From contig CM065182.1 in assembly GCA_033026295.1 (NCBI GenBank), positions 11,532,001 to 11,596,000 of the forward strand: DNA of 64,000 nucleotides, read 5' to 3'. Below the pieces are notes generated by a model, which searched no databases, was not told where the DNA came from, and worked only from the letters and a program-made list of their open reading frames with translations. How positions within the stretch are numbered: position 1 is the stretch's first letter; each line of letters starts with the position of its first letter. The position numbers and the translations under genes are program-made. Below are positions 34,291-47,129 of this stretch, piece by piece. Origin of the DNA: Channa striata (lineage: Eukaryota; Chordata; Actinopteri; Anabantiformes; Channidae).

Positions 34291-37200
34291 GATAAAAGCT
34301 GAACAGCCAGCTACAAACATAGTCTTTTTTTCAAGACAGATGCAGGCTGGTGAGCAGAGAGTCCACAGCAATTAGGTGAGGCTGTGGTGCTGCAGAGTTG
34401 GGCTGGTCGGGATCCACAGAGAAAAGTCCAGATGTTGACTGTGCGAAGGCAGAGTCAGAAGACAGGCACGAATAGAAGGGAGTAGAAAAGAGCACAGCAA
34501 AGCCCAATACTGAACCGAGCTGAACTTGTGAAAGCACAACAGAGCCGAGCAGCGCAGAGCGATTCACACCAAAGCGATAACAACAACAGAACAACAGAAT
34601 AGACTCATCCACGTTATTAGCTGAAGACGAAGCTTTGTGTTGTCAGCTGAAATCTTAGCATCTAGTTTCTGCTCTTTTAGCATCCCGGGTGATGGGATTT
34701 CTTTGTGCTGCTGAGATGAGCTTGAAGTCAGCTCCCTTTGCTGATTTCATAACAAAGCTTATGCAACTTCCAAAAGGAGAACAGAGTGTGCAGTAGCTGT
34801 TATTTTCAGTCAAAGCAAAAAAATTTAAAAATAAAAAACACACTTGGCTGTACACACACACACAATCACACATTTGAACATTGTTATGTCTAAATGTTGA
34901 CACATTTATGTTGAAAAGTAAATTAAATTTAGATTTGTTATCTATGTCTTTATCAGATTTAAATGATTAGAAGAACCCAAACAAACGAGGACCTGACTTC
35001 AGGGTCTTGGTGTCCGTTTGCTTAGCAAAGTTTTTGAACATTCTGTATTTCTTTAATATGTGAGAGTGGGGAATATTTTAACGTGGGAAAGATTTTATTT
35101 AGTTTGCCAGTGTGTGATGGCACTAAAGTTTCAGTCTCCTGCATGAAAATCATCTACATGTGCATCTACAACTGCAACCTCCAAACCCACTATGAGTTTA
35201 TAGGCTATTTTAGACTAAGATTGCTGCCTTTTACATTACGTTGTTATTCACATTTAATTTTAATCTTTAACACCACTGCTGGCATCCTAGTTTTAGAGAC
35301 ATGGCACTGCCATAACATATAATACACACATACTAGAACTCTGACAGATGAACTGAATGCTGATGTGTCTTTGTGGTTTTGTATATTTACCACTTTATTT
35401 TGAAGTTATTCTGAACTTACAGAGCAGGTACACTCTCTAAGTATATGTAAGAGAAATAGTGGGAGATTTTCTGGACAGACTGACGAGTTCATAGGTGCAG
35501 TAAAACCCACTTCAGTCCAGAGATCAGCTAACAGCCTTTTTCACTGATGTAACAGTTACATCTTAGGAAGGATCACCCAACATTTTTAAAACTGTCATAT
35601 TCATTCATACAAAAAACATCATTTGGAATAAAACTTTATGATGCTTTTTAACTTTATAATCAAAGTTTTGTGATGTTTTCTCCATACATGTTAAGCATTA
35701 TCGTCTTTATCCTTTTGGTGTTTTTGGACACATCACCCAGGATGCATATCCTACCTGAACTCAACAGAACCCACTGGTCCCGGGTACCATGTTCTGGTTG
35801 GGTTTAGACTAGAATTGTGAAATCAGAATTGGGTTTGTGTAGTTTTCAGTCAGGCTGGGTTGGAAACTGTGTTCAACAGTTTGGCAAATTCAAAGTATTA
35901 CTGTACCAATATGACAGATTAGAAACATAAGAAACAGATCGACACATACTATAGTTCCACAGTTTTATCACCAGTATTCTGACCACAATTTTAGTCAGAA
36001 TATTACCAATCTTCAAGGTAGCTGTGTGTTTCTTTGTTAAGAACTCCAGATAAATGAACAGACGGCTGAAACACCGAAATATCTGCTTGGTTTAATATTC
36101 AAGACAATAAATGTTTTGACAAGTCTTCAGTGTCAAATATGAGGGACACAGCACAAACTCGGGTTTAGTGCAATTCTGACATCTATCTGTGTCTCTACAA
36201 TACACATGATCACACATGATCACCTTTTAAAATTCATTCTGGTTAGGAATTTAAAAACACACAACTGTAAACTGTGTACAGTAGATAGATAATGAATACA
36301 TTCAAGAATTAATGTGAATAAATGACAAAACACATTCACCATTTATGAACCCTTTGTAAATTTTAACATGAAACAAAATCTTAACATATAGAGCACCACA
36401 TAATTATAATAGCTTTACTATGTGCTTATAAATTCTTTAAAAACCTCATATAATTCTTACATTTACTATTTGTAATGGTATCCTGAGACTCTGAACAGGA
36501 AAATATGCCAGTGTCACCGTGAATTCAACAGTGAGTATGATATCATACAACAGTGAGTTATCTATTCATAGCTCCATTAATGAATCATAGCCTCCCTAGA
36601 CTTTATACTCCTGACATGCCCTCTTTGAATATGTCATAAGCTCTTATTCTTTTTTAATGGGCCAACAAATCACAGCCAAAAACAAATATATAAACTTGTG
36701 CAAAGATTCCAGTGGTGGACAGGGGGAGGGGCTTATGGCAGGCACAGGAAACCTGTACAAGACAGATGCAGTTGTGCATCAATGTGCAGAGGGGGAAATG
36801 GTGCAAAATACCCTGTCTCTCTCGACAAGTTACATTATTTATACTTTATACCCAGAAGGCTTTTTAAACAAGTCAAAGTCTCTGTTTGCATCACTTTGCA
36901 CCTTGGGAAACATCACTGCAGAGATAAAATAGGTAAATGGGTAAAGGTCAAAGGTACAAAAATTATAAACAGTTTTGCAACCCTCACAGTCACACAGTAC
37001 TTACCTGGGAAGCCCTGTGCTCAACGCAGTGCCTCCGATTGAAAACCATGTGACAAAAACTGTGTTCTTGTAAAACAAACGTGCAAAAGTTTTTAAAGAT
37101 AACATAATCAATGGATTTTCACATACTATTTGAATTAGGCAGCTACATTAAACCATCCATGAAGGCCGCACAAGCTACTGCATTCTTTGTGCTGGTCCAA
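34290..37200. other. AT-rich intergenic DNA
   Basis: Nothing coding. A CAAAGGTCAAAGGTACA-like imperfect DR1 lies near 36945. The largest frames (36657-36932 and 36698-37042) lack family features. Confidence 0.5.
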
Positions 37201-37224
37201 AGCCTGAATAATGGGGAAGAGGAA

Positions 37225-38330
37225 AGTAGGTTTATTAGCAGAGAGAGGAGAAAAAAAGGCAAAAGTGTAGAACTGAAAGTAGGGACTTTTAATGACAGGG
37301 AAGAGTTAGCTGACATGATACGGAGGAGGAAAGTGGATATACTGTGTGTTCAGCACAGAGAAGTACAGAGAAGGTCACTGGGAGTTGCATTGTGTCTTTG
37401 TAAATTTAGAGAAAGCGTATGACAGGGTGTTGAGGAGAGGAGGTGTGGGATTGTATGAGGAAGTCTGGGGTGGCAGAGACGTGGGAGTCGTGGGAAACTG
37501 ACGTCATCAACGCGCCCATGTTGGGGTGGAGATAATCCAGACTTTACCTCAGGGATGTGGCTGGAGAAGATCCAGTTAATGTCTGGGTCATAAGGCTGGG
37601 GCGTTCGTGTTCACGCATACACTCCACCCGGGTAAAGTCTAGATTGTATCTGTATTCTGGTGCATGTCTGAAAGGGGCTTTAGAGTGGTGCAGGACATGT
37701 ATGAGAGCTGTAAGACAGTGGTGAGGTGTGCTGGAGGTGTGACAGAGGAGTTCAAGGTGAAGGTGCTTCTGCACCAAGTATCGGCTTGTTTTCTCTGGTG
37801 ATGGACAGGCTGACGGATGAGGTTGATGGGAATTTCCATGGATGTTTGCAGGTGACATTGTGAACTGTAGTGAGAGCAGGGAATAGGTGGAGGAAAATCT
37901 AGAGAGGTGGAGGTCTGCTCTAGTAGGCAGAGGAATGAAGCAAGACGGAATACATGCGTGTGAATGAGGGGGACCTGAAAGTGGAACAGTGAGGTTACAG
38001 GGAGCAGAGGTAGAGAAGGTGCTGGACTTTAAGAACTGAGGGTCAACGGTTCAGAGGAACGGAGAATGTGGAAGAGAGGTGAGGAGGCGTGTGCAAGGAG
38101 GTTGAAACGGGTGGAGAAAAGGGTCAGGTGCGTCGTGTGTCAATGAGAATGAAAGGAATGGTGTTCAATTGATTCCAGTGATGTTGTGACCCCTAAGAAC
38201 AACTGAAGAAAAGAAAGGCAGAAGCTGGTGGTTGTCTTTGGGTGTGACGCATTATTAGTAGTATTGTAGATGGAGGCAGATGATTCGCTGTGGTGACCCC
38301 GGAAAGGAAAAAGAATCATTTTTGTCAAGT
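37225..38330 (+). mobile_element. Degenerate RTE-type LINE, interrupted by a nested insert
   Basis: Three family landmarks appear in order on the + strand. An endonuclease start reads LKVGTFN...REELADMIRRRKVDILCVQ (about 37270-37355). A reverse-transcriptase block reads VNLEKAYDRV (about 37400-37430). After the insert come pieces reading NCSESREQ-like and SGTVRLQGAEVEKV (about 37860-38020). The 3' end resembles the CGCTGTGGTGACCCC end of this group (38287-38301). The endonuclease start is of the kind often annotated in fish as craniofacial development protein 2-like. Stops, frameshifts and a large deletion between endonuclease and RT leave it non-functional. Confidence 0.8.
37477..37680. mobile_element. 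MITE nested inside the LINE
   Basis: It breaks the LINE reverse-transcriptase frame just after GTCTGGGGTGGCAGAGA; LINE sequence resumes at TTAGAGTGGTGCAGGACATG. The insert has an internal inverted repeat (AGACTTTACCTC against GGGTAAAGTCTA). Its right end, ATTCTGGTGCATGTCTGAAAG, matches the right end of the element at 60.45-60.97 kb. It also has ACGTCATCAACGCGCCCAT, whose complement occurs inside that element. Exact ends are approximate. Confidence 0.6.
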
Positions 38331-38339
38331 TTTTTTAAA

Positions 38340-38900
38340 AGCAACAAGTTGTGTGAATGTATATTGAATGCCAACATTTTGTCATGATGATATTAGTAAA
38401 TTAACATGATCTAATTGAAATTCAATTCCCACAAAAAGACAGATTTGTTTCTGCAGTTTACTTGTAAAGAAAGACAGAGTTGGCCTGTCTCACTCGCTCT
38501 ACTCTCATTTCCTGTAATTGCTCTTATTCAATAACTGCACATAATAGCCCGAGAAATCAATGAGAAAATATAAAAAAACAAGACAGATGCACTAACCAGC
38601 AAATGTAAAGCTAGACTCAAAATTATAAAAAAAACAAGCAAACTTTAGGATGTGAAGTGACTTTTTTCATTTTGGATTTTTCAGGAAGCTGTTCCAAGAT
38701 AAAGCTTGAACCAAATTTTAAAGTCTTCAGTCAATCTTCAATTTACATCCATCCTCTATTCTGTATCCAGTCACATTCATGTACACACATACTAAAAGTT
38801 AAAAAAAATTGTGCCGTGAATTCCTTGTACGATGCCAGATCAACTTATAAGTTGCAGTGTATCCTGACTGTGTGTGAGGAGTAACTCAGAGAGACCGATC
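38340..38900. other. AT-rich intergenic DNA
   Basis: Nothing recognisable. Confidence 0.55.
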
Positions 38901-38919
38901 TCCCATTCACTGTGATCAG

Positions 38920-39260
38920 TCTTTAGCTCAGTAATCAACGCCTGGAGTCCGTTCACTGCTTATCTGCTTCAGATAGATAAATAATGCACAGCTCAGCAAT
39001 TAAAACACGCAGATCTATTGCTGTGTCACTAATTTATTGATTAGCCCTCAGCGCTTTAAGATGACATGGTTAAATGTCAATCAGATGATCTGAGTCACAC
39101 TTCAGTTGGAGTTATTCATTCCTCTGGCCGGCAGAAAGAATACAATTTCCCCTCTGATGAGTCTATGTATTATTAACTGTTATGCTAAGTTGTATTGGAC
39201 CGCGTCTGGGAGATGCTGGGGTCATTCCCGATTAGCTAGTGCCTTCGAGGAGACTTTAAA
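38920..39260. promoter_or_regulatory. Candidate cis-regulatory block
   Basis: One of the more enhancer-like stretches. Motifs include GATAAATAATGCACAGC, CAATTAAAAC, ACTAATTTATTGATTAGCCC, GTCAATCAGATGATCTG (a PBX/MEIS-like TGATNNAT context), GAGTTATTCATTCC and CCCGATTAGCTAG. GC is moderate with no simple repeats. No coding frame. Conservation is not known from the sequence alone. Confidence 0.4.
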
Positions 39261-40802
39261 GTGAATAAAGAAAAGCTGACTATTTGATGATGGTGGCAGC
39301 GGCCACTCTGTTGTCAACAGAACACAGTATGAATGATGGACTGTCGTGTTCTTCTGATGGATTATAGTTTTACTGTTGGTGTCTATGTTCCAATATTAGA
39401 AGAGAAGAGACTATAAGACAGTTGACCCAGCCAAGGTCAGTCACCATTTTAATTGTTATTGTTAAATTTCTAAATTGTTTAATTTGGAAAATTAGAGTAA
39501 CGTAAAACCTATAAAACAGCCCTTTATGGGGTTTTAAATGTTTTTTCATTTAAAAGATTTAATCCAAATAAAAACAGTTTAAACAAATGGTCGCTGGTTA
39601 CTCCATTGTGCACAAGCGCATGTCTGGTCCCTTCAGAAAGAGAGGAGAACAAAAAAATCGATTTGGTCAAGGAAACGTTTGGAGACTTAATTGTTATTTA
39701 CACCGCATTCAATGATCCTATTCACAGGCACACCTTGCAATGAATTCAGCAGTTTATGTCTAAAAATAAACCATAGTCCAGTGTTTTGCATTCCTGTGCA
39801 GATGAATGCAGATGTTAGTACACAGTAAATTATAATTAGTTAACCTTACTTGAAGAAAGCATGCAAAACAATAGCCTTGAAAAAAAAAACAAGTAGACTG
39901 GAATAGGAACTGTGTTTAAAATGCTCATTAATTATAGGAATCTTGCAATTTAGTTTACACAACTAAAAAAACAGAGTACAGAAGCTAAAAATGTATTTAT
40001 GGTGAACTCATCATTCCAGGTTGAGTGTATTGTGTGCTGTCTTTCAAACAACACACTTATTTCTTTTTTTAAATCACAACTTTGAATGTTGTGGTCACTG
40101 CAGCAACAGTCTGATTTACTTGCTTTAACCATCAAAACTCATTGCCTTAAAAAAATTCAAGTAATTCAATTTAGTAAAGATGAGAGGGTGAGAGCCTTGG
40201 GTTGCTCCACCTGACGACAGCGTCCGCCACCTGTCAGCTTCATTAGCAACAAAGCGCACTGATGGATCCTGTCTCAGTTTGCTCTGAGCTCTGCTGCTCT
40301 TCTTTAGCTCAGTTACCTGTTCCATGAAAAACCTCCGACCTGTTTCATGGTCTTCAGCTGTCCTGCCATGATGTTTGTACCTTTTTCTGCCTTAATCCTG
40401 CTGTCCTCTTTTCCTCGTTTTATTTGTTATTTGCCCTATTTTTTCTACAGTCTGTTTTGCCAATGTGAATAATCTGTCTAGTTGTACATTTATATTAGTG
40501 GAACATGAAATAAAAACTTTAAAAAACAAATAAAAAAGATGATAAACACACTACACAGGCCCCAGATGTGGAGAATTGCCGGTGGGACCACAAGGACCCA
40601 TCATCCCAAAGTCCCGTGCAGTGAGGCGTGGACTTGCTGCTCACCCATGGGGGCCCACAGACAGACAGACAGACAGACCAGATCAGCTGCCAGCACTGAC
40701 TCTGTCAGTCCACAGAAAGGCCTGCTGGGACATGAGACAGGTATTAGATGTGTGTGGTGTGATTTGGCATGGATGTACACTGCAGCTGGATTCACTCTCA
40801 CT
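39260..40802. other. Intergenic DNA
   Basis: AT-rich with a short (GACA)n patch near 40660-40678. Frames at 40539-40922 are formed by repeat sequence. No gene. Confidence 0.5.
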
Positions 40803-40803
40803 C

Positions 40804-40804
<1 letters not shown>

Positions 40805-40834
<30 letters not shown>
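40805..40834. repeat. (CA)15 microsatellite
   Basis: Uninterrupted CA run. Confidence 0.95.
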
Positions 40835-40838
<4 letters not shown>

Positions 40839-40959
40839 AAACCACTGGGCATGTTTCTTCTTTGTTGTTCCCACCTCAACAGCACAGATGTTGCAGTTGT
40901 TAAGAAGCCAGTAAGGTTTTGACCTCTCTGTCAGTCATCTCAGTCCACATTCTAGAGAC

Positions 40960-40961
<2 letters not shown>

Positions 40962-41004
<43 letters not shown>
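40962..41004. repeat. (CA)21 microsatellite
   Basis: CA run ending in CAGACACAC. Confidence 0.95.
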
Positions 41005-41010
<6 letters not shown>

Positions 41011-41539
41011 ACTCGATAGGGAACGTTGATATATACTCAAATACCACAGGTTTAACTACTTATTACAAAGTAGATTACGGCTGAAGTGTTCTTACTGTAT
41101 GTCAAGTGTTGAATGCAGTTTTAAGGAAGGATGAGGTCATGAAGAATAATCTTGGGTTTATGGCTCTGAATAGAAAACCACAGATCAACAAAGGAAAATC
41201 ATAGCGTAGCAACAACAACAAAGCTTTGCCCATGTGGAAAACCTGACCTCTCTGAGTGCTGGTCATGTTAGAATGGTTCTGCTATTGACTGGGATGTTGG
41301 TGGTTGATGCCTGTCTTCCCCTGTCGATATACTGACATGTCCTCATGCAAGAAAGCAAATTCAAAAACCTGCTTTGGAAAAACAGCTTAACTCTAATGAA
41401 AAAGTCAAATGATGGTCAAAACTACCAAAAGAAGAACAACTAGTAAGTAAAGTACTTTTTCTGACATACGCACATTCCCCCGCCGCTATTTACTATTCAA
41501 CACACACCACAAAAACACACACCTGGTGATCCAGAACAA

Positions 41540-41800
41540 TGTTCAATTTCCATTTTTGATTCCTGACCTCCAATAATTGGCTCACACGCTCACTGGCTGT
41601 CTGAATGTGGCAGAGGCCTCCTGTCACCTGCAGTGACGTGGGCCCAGCGGTGAATTATTAATGCTTAATATCATTATGTAGGCACTGCTTGTCATAACAA
41701 TCTAGCGTAGTGGAGGGAAACTCAATCTGCTGCCCCTGCCCCTGCGCAGACAATGCTTTTTAATTATTGATACAGACTAATTGGCTACAGGATTCGTGGG
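41540..41800. promoter_or_regulatory. Candidate cis-regulatory block with POU4-like site
   Basis: Contains CCAATAATTGGC (41571-41582), a near-palindromic homeodomain dimer-type site, CTGCAGTGACGTGGGC, and GAATTATTAATGC (41653-41665) followed by TTAATATCATTATG. The GAATTATTAATGC complement (GCATTAATAATTC) is close to published Brn3 sites. GC is moderate with no simple repeats. Probably an enhancer; unproven. Confidence 0.4.
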
Positions 41801-42690
41801 GCACAGTTACTTTTGTTCCCTTTACAGCCAGCTCTGCTCCTTCAAGAAACAATCTTATTAGGAGGCCAGGCCTCCCCGATGCCCCCATGTCAGCAAATTT
41901 GCAGGGAGGACGACCCCACTCGACATTTTCTCTCTCTACTCCTCCCTCACCTCTTTTTATCCTGTTTTCACACCTTCTCCTTCCTCCTCATCCATCCTTT
42001 TTTCCTTTTCTCCCAGAATTTAACATTCTCCTCTGCTTCCTCATCTCCCCTCGACATTGGACACCAATTAATTAAAACAGAACAAGAAGGTAGATGGTAA
42101 CTTGACGTGGCTGCACATCTTAATTCACAGCACATCTCCACACCACTGGTGGTTTGTTTCAGCAAAGGCTTCCTGCTAATAGACAGAAGATAGAGGTGAG
42201 AGAGATGATGGAGGGTTAATAGAGTTTAATTAGGGTCAGTGTGACGGTCCAGGGTTGTGGTCTATGGGCCATCCTCTCTGCTTTACTGTAACCATACTAC
42301 TCAATCTCATACTAGTTTCTGTCCTAACAGAAGACCCATATAGAAAACTGCAGTCAGTGGGTTTTCATACTTTTTCCTAACCTATAATTGTAAGTAGTAC
42401 ATGAGGTGACAGTAGCTGGTGTAATACCACTTTCCCTTAAAGGTTGTGTAATATATTTGCCTCCACAGCTACTTTGTGCTATGGCTGATTGTTTGACAAT
42501 AATCAAAGGACCAAATTTATGTTTCTGTTTTATTTGTCATTGTCACTTACTAAATGTAAAAAAAAAAAAAAGTTAGTTAGAAATAAATATAATGAGTTAT
42601 GACAAGAATACTTCTCCAGCAAAATAGAAAAAATATAATTGAATAAACTGAAAATTAATGAGGACTGAACAAAATCTGACTACAGACTGC
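41800..42690. other. Intergenic DNA, partly pyrimidine-rich
   Basis: Pyrimidine-rich TCCTCC sequence at 41.93-42.05 kb, followed by ACACCAATTAATTAAAAC. AT-rich afterwards. No gene. Confidence 0.5.
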
Positions 42691-42702
42691 AGAAAGAAAA
42701 AT

Positions 42703-43600
42703 CCACAATTGAAACTGGCCTGGACAAAAATGATGGTACCCAAAACAAAAATAGAGACATGTTAAACTGTGCCTACAAATGTGTAATTGGTCATTCTGCA
42801 TATTTAGAGGGTGTAAAATAGTCATTGTGCTGTTTGGTATCGTGGTGTGATCACACTGAACACTGACCACAGACAGCTACGGAGAGAGTTGTCTCAGGGG
42901 ATTAGAAAGAACATTCTGGAACTAGATGTTAAAGGTAAAGGCCATAAAACCATCTGAAAGCAGCTTGACGTTCCTCTGACCACAGCTGCACATAATACTG
43001 AGAAGTTTAAGGTCCATAGAACTGCAGCCAACCTCCCTGTACGTGGCAGCAAAAGAAAATTGATGAGGGATATTACAAATGGTAACCAAAGAACGACAAA
43101 GAGATTAGAGGTGAACTCGAAGGTCAAGGTACGTCAGTGTCAGATCGCACCACCTGTCGCTTTGAGCCAAAGGGGATTTAATGGAAGACAACTGCGGACT
43201 TCACTGGAATAGTGAAGCATACAAAGAAACGAACACTGAACCTACTGTGAAACATGGAAGAGGCTCGGTTTTGTTCTGGGGCGGCTTTTCTGCATCTGGC
43301 ACAGGGGGTCTTGAATCTGTGCAGGGTACAATGAAATCTCAAGGCTGTCAAGGAATCCTGGAGCGAAATGTGCCGCCCAGTGTCAGACGCAGGTTAATGT
43401 TCCTCCAATAGAATAATGACCCAAAACACACAGCTACAAACACACAATAATGACCAAGAACAAAACACTGGCCTATTCTGAAGTGGCCTACAATGAACCC
43501 TGATCTAAATCCTAGTGAACATCCGTGGAAAGAGCTGAAACATGCAGTTTGGAGAAGGCGTTTAACAGAAGGATACCAACAATTTTATCCACTTCTGTAC
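42703..43600 (+). mobile_element. Tc1-like DNA transposon, internally deleted and inactive
   Basis: The inner inverted-repeat parts survive: GGACAAAAATGATGGTACCC (42722-42741) against the complement of GGATACCAACAATTTTATCC (43571-43590). Between them the + strand reads as a broken Tc1 transposase. First come helix-turn-helix pieces (KGHKTI, then QLDVPLTTAAH, KFKVHRTAANLPVRG). Then comes the catalytic-core part at 43205-43411 (EPTVKHGRGSVLFWGGFSA), then NDPKHTA and a PSEHPWKELKHAV end. A deletion near 43190 removes the segment with the first catalytic Asp. The second catalytic site reads stop-Asn where Asp is usual. The third acidic residue (Glu in SEHPW) remains. Confidence 0.92.
43181..43411 (+). 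pseudogene. Tc1-like transposase fragment
   Basis: The longest open remnant of the transposase in this element. From about residue 11 it matches the family core (VKHGRGSVLFWGGFSASGTG), including the GSGS-like turn and the WG(C/G)FSA motif, and ends at a stop just before the NDPKHT site. It lacks the N-terminal DNA-binding part and the first catalytic Asp, so it cannot be active. Confidence 0.88.
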
Positions 43601-46600
43601 TTCGAGAACTTTCAGTTTTTTCTGATCAGATAAACATATTTGACTAGTGACGACCTGTAATTGTTGCCAATTCTGGCAAAATAAATCAGCAATTGGCCTG
43701 CTGACTGAGTGTATGGTCAGGATGAGTATTTCATCTGATGGGAACATTATTTTAGAGACACAGGCAGTGCACACCGAGCATGTTTATTAAGGCTGCTCAG
43801 GTCTGTGGAGAAGAAAGAACGTGCTGCATTGTGTGAGGAATACTTTATTCTTCACTTTATTGTAGAAAATCCAACTGTCTTTGATGTTCTCTGTGTGTTT
43901 AGAGTGGTGTGTGGATGTGTGCATGTGTGTATCTCATACATGTTATTTGTGTCAGATCCTTGTCGCGTCCTCTAGTACACAGCTATGTACAGTGTGTGTG
44001 TTGCCGATCAACCTAATCTGCTTGTCTTTAAACTTTTTGAGGAACTTTAAACACACACAGGATATTAGCATAGGGAAAACCTGCACGCCCACTTTTCATG
44101 AAGAACCCAACCAAATTTAAAACAAATTTAATCCAAAAGTGAATTGAGGGTTTAATGAATTCATTGTTCTTTTCACTAGCATCTTTGAGTTAAATATAAG
44201 CAGTTTTACTTGGGCAGATCCTCCACATCAGCAGCAATAGTGCCAAGTTCTGATTGGCTAATTCCCTCGATTTGTCTGGACTAGATCAAATCTTGTTATA
44301 AGGCAAACAAAACAAATGTTCCATTGAGTGTTTTTTATATCTATATTCTATATCTTACTAAAGGCTTCTCCTCATCAGTGGAAATGTTGTGTGGACTGAG
44401 TGATTAAACAGCAGACAACATCAAAGGCATTTTACCAGTTTCATTTTTTCTCACCATTACTGGATAAATATGAGCCACTTTGCTGAAATTAAGCAGATCC
44501 AATTTTCTCCCCTCATTCCTATGCATCTGTAACTTCAGGCCAAATAGACAATTTGCTTCAAAATTTCAACAAATAATTGAGATTAAGGATGAAATTTCAG
44601 TAATGTAGCTAGTTTTTTGTTCTTATATCCTGTTAGATTATCAATGCCGCTCCAAAATTCAAATTTGCAGTCTCAAATTCCAGATGGAGCATTAGTTAGC
44701 TCTGATTTGATGTTTGAAGGTACTTTTTCAGGATGGAAACTTGATGTTGAAAGTTTTGTGTTTCTACGGGAACAAGAATCCACACTTGCCATAGTGCAGC
44801 TTAGTTTTCATGTCAAGTTCGGCCTCCTTCTGCTCTGACCAGTTGCCACCATTCTTCTAAATCACTGCCTGACATGGACACTGTGTGCGATAACTTTTAG
44901 CAATATCCAGAACTGATTTTCCAGACAGTTTGCCCAAAATTCATATGTGAAAACAGCTTCATTATCTATTACTTAACCTTTAAGGACTCTACTTAAATAT
45001 TTCATATAAAAAGAAGTTGACAAAAAGAACCTGGAAAAATGACAGTGAGAATAAACTTTCAACTTGCATTATTTAGAGTGTATATGATCTAAAACACAGT
45101 CCGACAGACTTGGTTTGTTAGTCAGGCTGCACAGGTTTTCTGAGTAGGATGTGAACTTTTTGTTGACTTTTGGATATGACCAAATATGTGATAAATGAAG
45201 ATAAATACCTTAATATATTTTGGTCATATAATTTAAAAATAAAAATGTTATGATATACCTGCACAAAGTCTTAAAATAATTCGTGCAAACCAGTTATTTA
45301 CTTTCTTTACCCTTGCAACCTAAACCCTGACTTGCTAAACGTTTAACAAATATAAAAATATACCCCATGATCATTTTAAAGATAGATTTAGAGACAGACA
45401 GACAGAGCCTCATGTTGCATAGATAATAAGGGCTTTCTTTAGTTTCTTTATTTATTAAATGTGAGATCATTTGCATGTTAGAAGCAGTCACAGATGACTT
45501 ATGCTATGCACTTCTGTCTCATCCACAATATCAGCAGCTCTCAGAAAGATGTAATGGAATATATTTTTATTCACAGAGAAAAGACTAAACTGTCCCTCCC
45601 TTGCACTTGTCTCTTTGTGGATTGTGGATGACAACGAAATGGCCGGTACTTCAGAATTTAAACAACGATAGTCTAATATTTAAACCCTGCCTCCAAAATG
45701 AGATGGGCACTTCTGAAATGAATTAGTCTTTTTAAAAACTCTGCGTTGCAGTGATTTGGTTAAAATAAAAATGTAAATGTCCTTGAAAATCAAAATGTAA
45801 AGAAGGTGTGTTGGTATTTATACAGTATGTTCACAACCCATTCTTACTCATCCGAGTAGAAACAATAAATGCATAAAATCAAAGGCTTTTTATTTCCTTT
45901 GCCAGATGCAATAACACTTTTCTGTAATCATGCTGTCAAATGCAAAGATGGCAGATATGGGAAAGTAGGGCAGCGCTGCAGCCGGTAGAGAGGCCTTGAA
46001 TAACATCGGAGAGAGAATGCGAGAAACTGCGCATGACTGGAAAACAAACAGACATCCTGGCATACAAGGATGAGACCAGTGCACAAATAATGACATTTGG
46101 TATACAAATTGACATTCAGAATCATAAATAGTATAGTTTTACATTTCAATCATGTGGCAGATTTTTTGACATTTCAGGGAACCAGTGGAGACTCTAGGAA
46201 GTCATTTTTCTAAAATAAGAAATAGACTCCACAATAAACAACGAACTGACATGGTTATACTCCTGGTGAAGATTTAATTTGCACAATTATGTGACAAAAG
46301 CAAATCTAGTATTCAGTTGTTGACAGAATCAAGAGAAATCTGAACAATTTAAGGTCAGCCACTAACAAAGGCGAGGTAAAAATACTCTGTGTTAGTTCAG
46401 TTGGTTGGCTGTAAATCAGTCAGTTTAGTATATGATGCATTTTAGAAGCACAGAGTCACACTGATCTTTGATGATGATAATGATGTTTTTAAGTTTCTTC
46501 TAAACTTCATGGTGTACTCCTAATTTTTAATACACAAAAGTCAAATCAGTCAAGAACAAGGAAAATCACTGAGTCTGAACACTTAATTTTTTTAACTGTT

Positions 46601-46640
46601 AAGTGGCAGGCAGTGCTTGGTACCATATGGAATATACAGT
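43601..46640. other. AT-rich intergenic DNA
   Basis: About 3 kb without coding or element signatures. Frames of 70-80 codons are consistent with chance. Confidence 0.55.
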
Positions 46641-46643
46641 GCC

Positions 46644-46737
46644 TGTGTGTGTGTGTGTGTGTGTGTGTATGCACATCCCAAAAGAGGCGGTAGTACCATT
46701 CACATCCTGTACACTCTCCCCTTTAAGACCAGTCTGT

Positions 46738-46770
<33 letters not shown>
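46644..46770. repeat. (GT)n and (CA)n pair in inverted orientation
   Basis: A GT run (46644-46669) and a CA run (46739-46769) lie about 70 bp apart. They are complementary, so a long imperfect hairpin could form in single strands. Confidence 0.93.
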
Positions 46771-46772
<2 letters not shown>

Positions 46773-47129
46773 GGTCTTCACTAAGTAGCTTGCCGTCTTG
46801 CACTCTCCATCTCCCACCCTTTCACATGCATAGACACTCTCTCACCTCTCACATCAACACACATATGATTATGCACACACACACACGTGTGCATACAACA
46901 CACACTCTCATATGTGGACCCCACTAGCCCCATGTTTGGAAGGAAGTGAACACAGGAGTCTGAGATGTGTGACCGCAATGAATCCCAGATGCACACGCGC
47001 GCATGCACGGGCTAATGCCGCCCTCCTGCTGGCCTCTGTGGAATAGCCATGTCACAATCAAGAGGCTCCCCAGCCCTAATCTGCTTTTTAGGGCCCCGCC
47101 ACAAACACTCATCTGCATAATCGGGAAGA

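Noticed and set aside
46599..46927. Frames of 60-73 codons rich in Cys/Val or His/Thr
   Set aside because: Direct translations of GT and CA microsatellites.
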